Source of the DNA: Anaspis maculata
Lineage: Eukaryota; Arthropoda; Insecta; Coleoptera; Scraptiidae
Length of the DNA: 64,000 nucleotides
Direction of reading: 5' to 3'
Assembly: GCA_949128115.1 (NCBI GenBank)
Contig: OX421963.1
Span: 51,269,306 to 51,333,305, forward strand
Position numbers and translations under genes: made by a program. Shown piece by piece: positions 1-10,534 of the stretch (its first letter is position 1; the number at the start of each line of letters is the position of its first letter). The notes under the pieces are model-generated. The model did not search any database, was not told the DNA's origin, and saw only the letters and a list, made by a program, of their open reading frames with translations.

Positions 1-2060
1 GTTAATTCGAAAATGTTTGTTCGCATGTCACGCAGACGCCAATAGGGGCTGAAACGTTCGATAATTTCGACATGGAACGTCAGTTCAAGTTGTCACTGAA
101 TGACATGTGACTTCTTCGGCCATGATTCTTTTCGCTGTTTCACTTCCTATTTTGAATAATTTTTTGACCCTAGCTTCAGGATATTAGGTGTGGAGTTTTT
201 AGCTCGAGCATTTCCAAGTACACCTGAAATAGTAAGGTACCTACACTTCCCTTTGAAGATGCACGAACGGCAGAGTGTAATTATGCTCTACCAAGTGCTT
301 TGCATGGAACTGTGACGTATGGCCATTTACAGGTCGCCTCAGAAAAAAGTTGAAAATTTTTTCCTCAGGTTTTAATTTTGTTACATTCTGGTGGCTACGC
401 ACTGTTTTGCAATCAAAACATTCATTTGCGTTGATTCATCCTTGCGATGTTCCCACCTTCTCGCCGCATTCTAAAATTGAAACTTTGAAAACTGCACGGC
501 GCATCAGAAATAGAACGGATCAGAGGAAAAGCGGAATGCTTCTCACAGACGTCAATATCTGCCTTTGCCATAGAAAAAATGCAACACCAAAAGCCGCGTC
601 TTATTTCTATTTTTATGGGGACACCACTATCAATGATCGTAAACTATCAAGTGCAAAACTCTGGACCAGAATAACCGCTCTTGCCTCTCTATGCCACAAA
701 ATGTAAACGACGAAAGTTCAGGAAGCTAACTGTGGTGAGCGATTCGGCAGTGTTCGCGAGAAGTTTGCCTGATTATATTTATAGGGCGAGATGATCGAAT
801 GTGAATTGGTGCAAAATACTCGTTGAAATGATGGGTACGTAAATATTTGTTGAGTTTTAACCAAATACCAAACACTGTAGTAATCTACGGTGCCGAAAGA
901 CTACGTTAATGGTGCAAAAAAAAGAGAAAAGTGCATACTCGACACATTGTTAGACATGCAACTACTTCGGCTGCCCCTCAAACGCTGAAAAATACCCAAT
1001 GAATGCCACAAATAGGTTGAAAATGATGAAAAGAGGCGAACAGACTTACTTGAATGCGTTCTTAATATTTTCATGTTATGTACTTGATATGACATAAAGC
1101 CAAAGAAGGATGAATATTTTGATTAATGGAATAAAAGTATGGAGCAGTGCTGTGTAGTGAAGCTGAAGCTGCACTGAAGCTTTACCATCGTCCAAGTGGT
1201 ATAATATCAGAAGTAGTCGTATCACCAATTGACTTCCTGAAAACCAATATACATCCATTATCCTAGCCACAATTTTAATAAAAACATGCACAGTGTTTAC
1301 ACCCCTAGCCCATCTTCTTATTGGCAGTTGACCAACTGTATGATATTTAGTTAGGATTGACTGACCCACTCTTTATATAGCACACTGCATCACATTTTTT
1401 TATTGTAGTTGTCCAAGTAGGATCGAATAATGTGCAAGTGAATGTAATTTCGACTTGGAAGTTTTTTTCTTGAGACAGCTTGTTTGAAACGAGTATACTG
1501 AGTGGCTAAAACTTGACTAGTAAGTACTACCCACCTAGTGAGACCGCTTTTTCCAGCACATAAGTACTTTCACAACAAAATCTAAGTAGGTATACAAAAT
1601 TTAAAAAAAAGTATCATACGTCGATTTGCAAAATATTTGAAGCGAATTGAAAATGTAGGTATGAAGATTTTTCTGTTTTTCAGGCAATGCTCTGAGCAGG
1701 AATTTGACAATAAACATATTTCTTTTTCTATAGTTGTATGAATATAATGTTGTTTGTAAATTCGGTGTAGTTTGAATATTGGCCAGGAGATTGCTCCACT
1801 TCACTCATTCAAACCCACAATTTTCTACATAATTTCCTGACATGACAGCAGGATGCAGCAGAGCGATCAATTTAGAATAATTTTGAGATGCTCATGCTCA
1901 TCATAATATATGTTTCTGATTCTATTTGGACACCCAAACTCGAAGTTTTTGTCGCCAAGTTGGTGATTGATCCTATTGATCTATCTTTAGTTTACTTGTT
2001 GGTTTCGCTCTATAGGGCTGAAATGACTGACGGGGTAACGAGATTGGTGACGGGTCCTTG
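1..2060. other. upstream DNA, no recognised feature
   Basis: AT-rich sequence. Open frames here are short, at most about 118 codons (350-706 on +), and none resembles a family I know or carries splice signals that chain into a protein. No long inverted repeat or transposon end was found. Confidence 0.5.
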
Positions 2061-2420
2061 ACACGGGTTAGAGAGGCGCCGGCGCCGGTGCGGTCATTTG
2101 CTATAAAATGCGCTCACGCCTTCCTGCGAAACAGCCTTATTTTTCAACAGAAATTTATCGTTGCGGTCAATTTAAAAAGAGAAAGGATGGCTCTACCCAC
2201 TGATTGCGAGTTTTAATTTTTTTTATAATTATACACATTTTATAATTTATATTTATAATAAAAAAAAAATTAAAACTCGCAGTCTATGAGTAGAGCCATC
2301 CTTTCTCTTTTCTAATTGACCTCAACGATAAATTTCTGTTGAAAAATGAGGCTGTTTCGCGGAAGGCGTCGTGAGCGCATTTTATAGCAAACGACCGGCG
2401 CCGGCGCTCTTAACCTGTGG
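2061..2420. repeat. long imperfect palindrome (foldback element)
   Basis: Two arms of roughly 165 bp face each other around an AT-only centre near 2225-2265. The left arm starts with a GC-rich GGCGCCGGCGCC block followed by TTGCTATAAAATGCGCTCAC; the right arm ends with the reverse complement (GAGCGCATTTTATAGCAAA, then CCGGCGCCGGCGC). The arms differ at scattered positions, so it is an old copy. No coding content is seen. It is probably a non-autonomous foldback transposon, family unknown. Confidence 0.75.
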
Positions 2421-2928
2421 ACCTGTGCACTTTCCGTGTCATCCTCACGAGTAGCTATAACCCTCACGTCTCACGAAACGAATGAGTCTACGTCTTCTCC
2501 TGTCATGTCAAGTCTTGGGTCTTCTTAAGCTTAAGCCATCTTGGAATCTCAGGTGTCTTCCACACCTTCTCTACTTATTAGTAGTTGCTGCCACTTCTGG
2601 TTTACGTAGAACATGACGTGTAGGCTGGTGTTAACTGGTTGATCAGCTGGAAAAATGTGCAACTGCAATCAATACATTTGTCATTTCCCAGAAATTTTTT
2701 ACAGGCATGTGCCCTCATTTATTTGCCATTTTTCACCACTTCACCGAACATTTGCCAGGTAATTGACCCTTCACAACAGAATCGTAAGGCTTCACAGTTC
2801 TTTAATTGCGCCTTCCAAATCCAACACTACCGATGTTTTCCCTTATTGTGTCTCAAGGTGCTTACGAAAGCCCTGATCTGTGTGATTCAGATCACTTACG
2901 TCAACCAATCCAGTACTTTGTTTTGTAC
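2421..2928. other. spacer, no recognised feature
   Basis: Unique-looking sequence between two hairpin clusters. One open frame of 97 codons on + (2639-2932) has no recognisable content. Confidence 0.4.
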
Positions 2929-3256
2929 TTAAGGACGGAGTTAAATTGGTAAAATGAGGCGTTGCGGAATCAATCCGTCTGAGTTTATTCCTTGACAGAA
3001 ATCTATCATCCAGGTCTTTTTGGAAAGCTACAAGGATGTACTTTGGTTTGAGCCTATAGATATTTTCAAAATAAAAAAAAATCAAGTTTTGAAAAAATAA
3101 ATTTTGGATTTCGGAAATGTCTATAGGCTCAAATCAAAGTACATCCTTGTAGCTTTCCAAAAAGACCTGAATGGTAAATTTCTGTCAAGGAATAAACCCA
3201 CACTGATTGATTCCGCAACACCGTATTTCACCAATCAATATAACTCTGTCCTTAAG
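2929..3256. repeat. hairpin element, unit 1 of a tandem pair
   Basis: An inverted repeat with arms of about 150 bp. The left arm begins TTAAGGACGGAGTTAA and contains AGCTACAAGGATGTACTTTG; the right arm carries the complement and ends in GTCCTTAA. The loop is A/T rich. It shares its outer palindrome with the next unit, so the two are head to tail. Confidence 0.8.
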
Positions 3257-3586
3257 GACGGTGTTTAATTGGTAAAACAAGCGTTGCGAAATCAATCCCT
3301 GTGGGTTTATTCCTTGACGGATTGTTACCATTTTGGTCTCTTTCGAAAGCTACAAGGATGTACTTTGGTTTGAGCCCATTGGCATTTCCGAAATCTGATT
3401 TTTTTTTGGAAATTTTGACATTTGAAAAAGTTATTTTTGGATTTTGGAAATGCCAATAGGCTCAAACCAAAGTACATCCTTGTAGCTTTCGAAAGAGACC
3501 TAAATGGTAAGAATCCGTCAAGAAATAAACCCACAGGGATTGATTTCGCAACGCTTATTTTACCAATATGACTCCGTCCTTCAGGA
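3251..3586. repeat. hairpin element, unit 2 of a tandem pair
   Basis: A second inverted repeat of the same family as the hairpin just upstream. It has the same order of blocks (GGACGG end, GCGTTGCGAAATCAATCC, AGCTACAAGGATGTACTTTG) but is diverged from unit 1. Its arms match each other better than they match unit 1 in places (for example the CTTTCGAAAG block), which suggests arm homogenisation or separate insertion. Confidence 0.8.
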
Positions 3587-3641
3587 CGGTGTTGAACCGC
3601 TCCGGTGGTACGCCGCTCCAGTCGGGTGATATCTCGACTGC

Positions 3642-3695
3642 AGCAACGCTGAGCGATGCCAAAACTTAGATGGGAGACCGCCGGTAAGTAGTGCC
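3642..3695 (+). repeat. 5S rRNA-like fragment (3' half)
   Basis: The stretch reads AGCAACGCTGAGCGATG, then ACTTAGATGGGAGACCGCC. This resembles the internal control region and 3' half of animal 5S rRNA (AGCAACG, then ACTTGGATGGGTGACCGCC). The 5' half is not present immediately upstream, so it is not a working 5S gene. It could be a 5S-derived SINE head or a pseudogene. Identification is from memory of the 5S consensus. Confidence 0.45.
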
Positions 3696-4150
3696 AGTGG
3701 GCGAGTTACTGGGCGCGTTTCATCTGATTCTAGGCCGGCTAAAACTTCTCCTCTGGTGGTCCTGAGCCAATGCTCAAACGCCTCTATGGCAATGTGTAGA
3801 GGAAAACCGACAGCGCAGTCAGGGAGGCTAACGAAGTGAGGAACGTATCGGCGCAGGACGTGGGGTGTGTTAATAATTCACAACAGCACCTGCTTTACTA
3901 GTCAAACACAGATCCCAGGTCAACCATGCGCTTATTGGCCCCAGTGCTTGGATGAACCGACCATCAAAGATCCAGGCACCACATTGTGGCTCGGTGAGTC
4001 CGGTTGGTGGGAGGGGGGCACTAAGTGTTCAAGTGGAGAGGCAACCCAACCCATAAGAACAATAAATCATATATTCAGTTATGGTAGCCTAATTTTCTTC
4101 TTGAAAATTGAGCGTAGAATCCGAAAACTGCATCACTTTTTGAAAATTTA

Positions 4151-4205
4151 CAGTGGCGTAGGTAATATGGGGAAAAAGCCAGCTTTCCCAATATCTACGC
4201 CACTG
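4151..4205. repeat. minimal hairpin with hAT-like ends
   Basis: CAGTGGCGTAGGTAATATGG at the left is mirrored at the right by CAATATCTACGCCACTG, with only a few bases between the arms. CAGTGGCG ends are common among hAT transposons. A further ATATCTACGCCACT follows at 4212-4227. No internal sequence remains. Confidence 0.55.
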
Positions 4206-4566
4206 CTCCCTCAATATCTACGCCACTAAATCGTTTTGACAACATTCTTTTTCAAGCAATCTCTAGGGACGTGTTTCATAACTTTCATAACCATCTCTGC
4301 AAAATTCAAGCATAGTCGGTCAAGTGGTTATTAGAGAAATAGTTATTAAGATTAAAAAAAAACGTATTTTTCCATCAGTTTTTGGAGAGTCTGTAACTTC
4401 AATATAATGTATTTTAGATATAAATACGTTTTGGGGTGAGATCACTTTTTTCATGATTCTCTATCGACTTGCAAAGTTCCTCTACCTGAGCCTTGGACTA
4501 CCCTGTATAATGAAATTCAAGGTGACTATTCCAGGGTGTCTAGAAACTTTACTATTATAACTTTAA

Positions 4567-6308
4567 CCCATTAAAGCCTAACGAGCCCATATGGAGCCAC
4601 CATTTCTTGATAGAAATTATGACTGATATTTTGGTAAAAACCTTTATTTTTCAAAAAAAGTGTACCTGCACCGTTTAGAATGGATAATGATGATATACAC
4701 TCGCAAAAAAAATACCTTGATCGATGTTACTTTTTCCTTGCTAGCGCTCTGAAAATACGTGTTGAATTTTTCGCCGGGAAACGATGAACTTCACTTCGAT
4801 ATAAATATTATTACTGATGTTATTCATGTCACAGTTGTTCTATAAATAATATTTTGCATTCTTATATTATCATTCAAGCCTATGGAATGTTTTGTGGATG
4901 CAAAGTGCTTTTCATGTTTTTGTTTTTTGACCGTAAACATAGCTGAGCCCATATGGAGCCACTAGGCTGTTATCGGTATAACTTGTGTTGCCGAGTTCTG
5001 AACATAATAAATTATAATTTAGTGGAATAACTCTTCAGGAAGCCATTGATCGTGCGCACGACGATGATGATCATAATAGAGAAGTGTTGGATGTATTCAT
5101 AGAGCCTCCAGAAAGTCATGTTTTGACGGACGGGGATTTAGCAGATGAAGAAGGACCTGGACTTTTGATAATTTGAGCGGGAAACAGCTTGCTGCAAATG
5201 CCGAAATTGTTCTGACGGATCGGATAATGTGCGTATAGGAGGTACTCAAGATATAACTGAGGTACTGAGGAAGATCAGTTACCTGCAGAAGTCGCTGAAG
5301 AGCCTGAAAATATTAGAAAACAATTAGTAGTGATTATCAAATCCCGAAATTATTAATTTTTGATTTCAGCAGATTTGGAGCTTCCAGTTGTACATTTTCC
5401 AAGCCCAGATTACTCACAATACAAAAATTTTACCTGCGTAGAAATGTTATTATTTTCAATCATTTTGTTTCAAATGATTTATTTGAAAAAATTAGGAATG
5501 AAACGGCAAATTACGCACAATTCAAAAATTTTCCAGATCCGCCAGTAACCGTTCACGAACTGAAGACTTTCTTTGCCATACTGATTCTAAATGGATATAA
5601 CATTTTGCCGTCCAAAAGAAATTATTGGGAGAACGCAAAAGATATGAAGAACGAGCCAGTATCTAGTGCCATGAGAAGAGACCGGTTTTCCCAAATTTTT
5701 CGCTTTATACATTTTGCCAATAACTACTTTGTGGATGAACGCGCTAAGATGTAGAAACTGCGACCGAAAGCAGACATGTTGAAAGAAAATTTCTTCAAAC
5801 ATTTTGCGCCAGACAAAATCTTTCATATGATGAATCTATGATAAGACCTTTTGGCCGCCACGGGTGCAAACAATTTATACGTGGCAAGCCAGTACGGTTT
5901 GGTTTCAAAGTCTGGAGCCTGAATATACATTCTGATATCTAATAAACTTTGAGGTATATCAGGGAAAGAATCCAAAGGCAAACATCAGTTATGAAGATTT
6001 CATCAAAATTTATGATGAAAATATGGATTTTAAATATTTGTTATACCATTTTTTCACGAAATGATATGTATTACCTGATATATTTCACAATTTGATACAT
6101 TTTTATATATTCTTTGCATGGATCACGCATCATTGTGAAACTACCCGGGTAGCGCCTAGTGGCTCCGTATGGAGCCATGTCATTTGGGCAGTTTTTTTTG
6201 ATAAAAAACATGGGAAATACTTGTTTTCCTTGTATATGTAATAGTATTGACATGTTTTGGTGAAAAAACCCCATTTTTATCAAAATTTTTACTCTCGGTC
6301 TTAATGGG
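4567..6308 (+). mobile_element. degenerate piggyBac transposon
   Basis: The element begins CCCATTAAAG directly after TTAA (4563-4566) and ends AATGGG before CTAA (6309-6312), fitting piggyBac's TTAA target with one mutated copy. Subterminal copies of CATATGGAGCCAC occur at about 4589 and 4950, and an inverted related block (GTGGCTCCGTATGGAGCC) near 6160. The inside encodes a decayed piggyBac transposase. Target duplication, ends and coding content all agree. The copy is dead. Confidence 0.82.
5041..6095 (+). pseudogene. piggyBac-family transposase pseudogene
   Basis: Fragments in shifting frames read like PGBD-type transposases: an acidic N-terminal part with VFIEPPESHVLTDGD near 5095-5140, a central part with FAILILNGYNILPSKRNYW near 5573-5625, RRDRFSQIFRFIHFANN near 5670-5715, and the block around YDESMIRPFGRHGCKQFIRG near 5825-5885, which contains the first catalytic Asp of the DDD triad. 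Stop codons (for example at about 5751 and 5174) and at least two frameshifts break it. The C-terminal catalytic part and the Cys-rich tail are missing. Confidence 0.85.
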
Positions 6309-6312
6309 CTAA

Positions 6313-8040
6313 ACTAATCCTGCAAACGGTACATATCTGAAAACACACCGTCCTGCATTTTGGGTTGAGGCAACGAAACTTGAAGAATTACTAAAATCTA
6401 AACGAAGCGCTGCATCGCAGAATCACTTGCAGGCGATGGTGACCTTTCACCACTCTTTATGTTAGTGAGCCAGAACATATTGAACAAAATCTGCCCTACT
6501 CCTGCTGACAGCTGACTTAGTAATCCTGTTTGTGATTCTCGTCTATCAGTGCTTCTCCAGTCTCCTATAGTTACATGGGGCTCACTCTGTATGAAATTTG
6601 ATGCAAAAGTTTGTATCAAAGGAAAGGACGATGTATAAAAATACATTTTCAAGTACGAGACATTTTTTCGGCATTCCATTCCATGTCTACTGCCAAATTA
6701 ATTGTCCTTCATTTATAAACTTCTAATTACCCAGTAGGTATAGTACGTTCAACTGTACTGTGACTCAAGTTGTCTGAGAGATTTTTTTTCAAGTTTCCAA
6801 ATGTGAAATATAGAAAATACCCTCGAAAATACCCAAAACTTTGCGGTTGGCTACACTGACACATTCGGCACAAGAATTCTTGACGAGACACAAAGTCGTC
6901 CGGGCCAATTTTGAAACACATATTTTGCGCATTTCCGCTACAGATGAACGAAATATTTTTGGGAGACGTGATGCCTGACGCTTTCTCTCATTTTATCGGG
7001 AAATGGAGTAATTTTTCGACCTGTTTTCAAGTTTTCGCCAATGAACAAATAAATCAGCAGCCCGTGACATTTGGCAGCTGTGAAGTCATTTTGAACCTCT
7101 TGGAGCCAGTTCATCTTGAAGTCATTTTGAACCTCTTGGAGCCAGTTCAACTTTTCAATGCTCCAAACTAAAAAGTGCGAGTCCTTCGCTCCAAAAAAGG
7201 GGTCCTATGGAGCCATCAACCCTTTCGTCTGTTCCAGTTGAAAAGACACGCCAAGCCCTGAAGGATTATTGGCAAAACAAGGATCTCGGCGGCGGTCCGA
7301 CAGCGGCAGAAAAATGTACGTGTAAAAAGTTGAATCAACCAAATTTCCGATCCTAGTACGGTACTTATGTACTGGACCGAAATTGATCTGAGTACCTTCA
7401 ATTTGCAATTTGCTTTCGTTCTGAGGCTTGACGAGTTTCTGTCGTCCTTGTCTGGCCGCCATTTGAAGATGATTTAAATCGAAGGCGGCTCTGTGCGGTT
7501 TAGATGTCTTAATGTCGGTATAACAAGATCAATTTTCCAAGATTTGAATATGTTGATATCATATTGACAAGCAACATATAGCCTTACTTTTGGACAAGCC
7601 AGTTTCACACCAGTAAGGTGAAAAGGCGGCAAGCCCACAATGCTAAACTGGAAGCTTTTGCCCAGCGCACTAGAATCGTAGTAGAGTTGAACCTACTATA
7701 GATATTATTATATTTCACTTTTCTTACCAATCGTGAACACGAAAAGGATAAATGAGGCATGTCAATTCAGCTGTTTTTCAAGAACTGAACACGACTGTCA
7801 ATGTTATTATTATTCTTACATTAGGTAGACTTATTGTGACTTGGAAATTAAGTATCAAGTCAAGTTGCCAAAGTAATTATCAGAATAATTTGGCAAAGGA
7901 GGCTCTCTTCATCTTTCACATAGGGCGAAGACGGGCATAATCGATGCATATATCACATACAGAATATAGAGGGGTACGGCAGAGTACCTACCTATTGAGT
8001 TCACTGCAATACTGCATCATGCGAAGCTTTGGTGTTGAAA
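6313..8040. other. intergenic or intronic DNA, one short duplication
   Basis: No host gene is recognised. The only structure found is a two-copy 36-bp direct repeat at 7082-7153, described separately. Confidence 0.4.
7082..7153. repeat. 36-bp direct duplication
   Basis: GAAGTCATTTTGAACCTCTT and the following bases occur twice, starting at 7082 and 7118, with the two copies essentially identical. It is a recent short tandem duplication without a recognisable function. Confidence 0.85.
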
Positions 8041-9578
8041 ATATTATTTGGCATCAAAATCTTCCATCAAGTAGGTTGGAAAATAATTGTAGATTAAAAT
8101 CCCCGAAGTCACCACCACAACAAATTCTTATATTGTATTATACAATTATTGTTTCAACCCGCCCAGTGAAGTCATCATCAGATTACAAAACGGAGAATCG
8201 AACGCTTTATTTCTTGAGTTTAGCCGATGACCCAGTCATTAACAAATTAATGAATATATACAGGGTCATTCAAAAAACATGTCCACCCCCACTTTTCTAG
8301 AGATTGGTTTACGATAGCGAGTTGCGGCAAAGACTGTTGGATTCAGCTGCTTTATTTGGTCAAGTTTAATATGTCAACAAAACTACTCCACCAAAACTCT
8401 TGAGTACGAGGGCACCTCAAAATTTTGGACAATTTTTTTCCACTGCACTATGATGAGTGATACGTATTGAAAAGGCCTTGAAAAGTTTCAATGAACAAGT
8501 GCAAAAAGTTTCCGAAAATTTTCAGCGGTTTTCATTTTATGATAAAAAACAAAAACCTGGAAAAACACGTTTTTATGTATGAAATGAGAATTAATGAGAA
8601 TTTTTGCAAATTGCATTCAATAGAACTCATCGAAACGGCCAGTATAATGTTCAACTCAATATGCGATGACTATTTTGAAATTCTGAGATTTTCCGAGATG
8701 AAGATTTTAATAGGTAAAATAGAATCCTTACTCTAGAAAAGATATGTCCACCAAGATTTGACTAGGAAAATGCGCAGTAGGTTCGGTCCGTCCTTTTTTT
8801 CTTTCGCATTGAGTACGATCATTCCTCTCACTCTTCAGCTCAGCGAAGGTCACTGATGTATGTTGTGTTGCCTATTATTATGCTCCAAGCTTAATCGAAA
8901 CTCGAAAGTAAAATGAGTACCTGCCTAGCTAGGTGCATCTCGTTAGATTACGTTGTTATCGAGTGTTAGAACGGCCAATTAGAGCACCAAAATTGCAATA
9001 GTGACTTTGTGATTATCTGGAATAGCGTTTGACTGATCTAAATTAGAATTTTTGAAAATATTCCTAAAACATTTCAGTTACTTATATTTGTTTTCTTCGA
9101 ATCAGCCAAAGTGTGCCAAACAATTGAGGAATCGCATTTTATACCATGTTTTATGGTGGCCTCCGAATCTTATATCAGATTTTGGAAGGAAGAAATTTCA
9201 AGCTATGCAATGTTAATGATCTCAAGAATTGATTTCTTTTCCATTGTGTGTTCTACAATAACGGATGAAAAAGTAATGTTGAGGAGAAATTATAATTCGA
9301 ATAATTTTAAGGGTGGGTATTCATTCTTTGAGATTATTAAATTTTCGAGATTATTATTTTAATCTTCAAGTTTATTCAATGAACCACCTGACTTTTGGTC
9401 AAAGGCGCGCAAGCGCGCCTTTATGACTTAGTTGCCTCAAAATTTTAAAATAGCTATTGCATATTAAGTTACACAACACACATCATACTGACCATTTTGA
9501 TGAATTCTATTGAATGCAGTTAGCAGTTTGGAAAAATTCTCATTGATTCTCATTTTATACGTAAAAATGTGTTCTCCG

Positions 9579-9630
9579 GCAACGACCATACCACGTTGAA
9601 AATACCAGTTCTCGTCCGATCACTGAAGAC
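9579..9630 (+). repeat. 5S rRNA-like fragment (5' half)
   Basis: The segment GCAACGACCATACCACGTTG, followed by ACCAGTTCTCGTCCGATCAC, matches the 5' half of arthropod 5S rRNA (CCAACGTCCATACCACGTTG, CCGGTTCTCGTCCGATCACC) at nearly every position. Homology stops after CTGAAG, so the internal promoter and 3' half are absent. It sits in the loop of the large inverted repeat. It is either a truncated 5S pseudogene or part of a 5S-derived SINE. Confidence 0.7.
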
Positions 9631-9832
9631 CGGCCGTCAGCTCAGAAGCTTAACGCTCAATCTTGAAAATTGAATAATCTCAAAGAATTAATACCCACTC
9701 TTGAAATTATTTCAATTATAATTTCTCCTCAACATTACTTTTTCATCCGTTATTGTAGAACACACAATGAAAAAGAAATCAACTTTTGAGATCATCAACA
9801 TTTCATAGCTTGAAATTTCTTCTTTCCAAAAT

Positions 9833-9853
9833 TATATATATATATATATATAT
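9833..9853. repeat. (TA)n microsatellite
   Basis: About ten uninterrupted TA units, located in the right arm of the 3.4-kb inverted repeat and absent from the matching place in the left arm (near 9167-9177). It therefore arose after the arms formed. Confidence 0.9.
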
Positions 9854-10107
9854 AAGATTCGGAGGCCACCATGAAACATGCTATAAAATGTGATTCCTTA
9901 AATTGTTTGGCACACTTTGGCTGATACTTATATTAGAAGAAATTTAAGTAAGGCAGCAGTCACACTGGAGCCATCACCACCCACTACCACCCACCACCAC
10001 CCACTACCACTAAGCAAAATAATCCGCCATGGTCTCACTGAGCCACCGTCCATCGTCCACCGTTAACCACCGTGTACCCCTCCTGAATTTGACATAATCC
10101 TGTTTTA

Positions 10108-10197
10108 TATAATCCGTACTACAATTCTGTAGCGAAAGTTGCCTAAAAACCACGATTTTAGGCAACAATCGCTACATCAGTGTACTGCGGAATGTAT
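10108..10197. repeat. 90-bp palindrome, copy 1
   Basis: The core GTTGCCTAAAA ... TTTTAGGCAAC is flanked by mirrored GTA and TAC blocks (CCGTACTAC with GTGTACTGCGG). A related copy is at 34672-34757. It overlaps the start of the Harbinger open frame, so the first residues of that frame are repeat-derived. Confidence 0.65.
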
Positions 10198-10258
10198 TTC
10201 ATACTCCCAGGGACTTTTCTCACACGATTCAAGAATAGCGGCCCAGCTCATGACAAGA

Positions 10259-10534
10259 TTGACAAGTTCTGTGATTGCAATGATTTCGTCTGATGACTCA
10301 GATACCGACGAAGTTGTAGCTTTATACTACATCTCGAAAAAAATCCGTAAAAAAAGGCGGAACATGTGGGTGCGTCAAATGTTTCTCGATAGAGAACAAC
10401 TAGGAGAATTTCATCAATTAGTGCCGCAGCTTGTTGATGATGAAGAACAATTTTACAGTTATTACCGTATGAGCAAGAAATGTTACAATTTGTTAGTGAC
10501 AAAATTGAAACCTTTGTTCTCTTCGGGACAAAGG
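10259..10534 (+). pseudogene. Harbinger transposase (HARBI1-like), N-terminal fragment
   Basis: The frame reads a run of Lys/Arg followed by RRNMWVRQMFLDREQLGEFH, then QLVDDEEQFYSYYRMSKKCY and LLVTKLKPLF, ending at GQR and a stop. This is the characteristic N-terminal region of HARBI1-like nucleases (RRxWVRP..., then DEExFxxYFRMS...F..LL..I.P). In the family this continues with a DDE nuclease domain of about 200 residues, which is absent. The break fits an internal deletion of the parent element. Confidence 0.82.

Noticed and set aside
350..706. 118-codon frame near the left edge as a host gene.
   Set aside because: No recognisable motif, composition like the surrounding AT-rich DNA, and no neighbouring exons.
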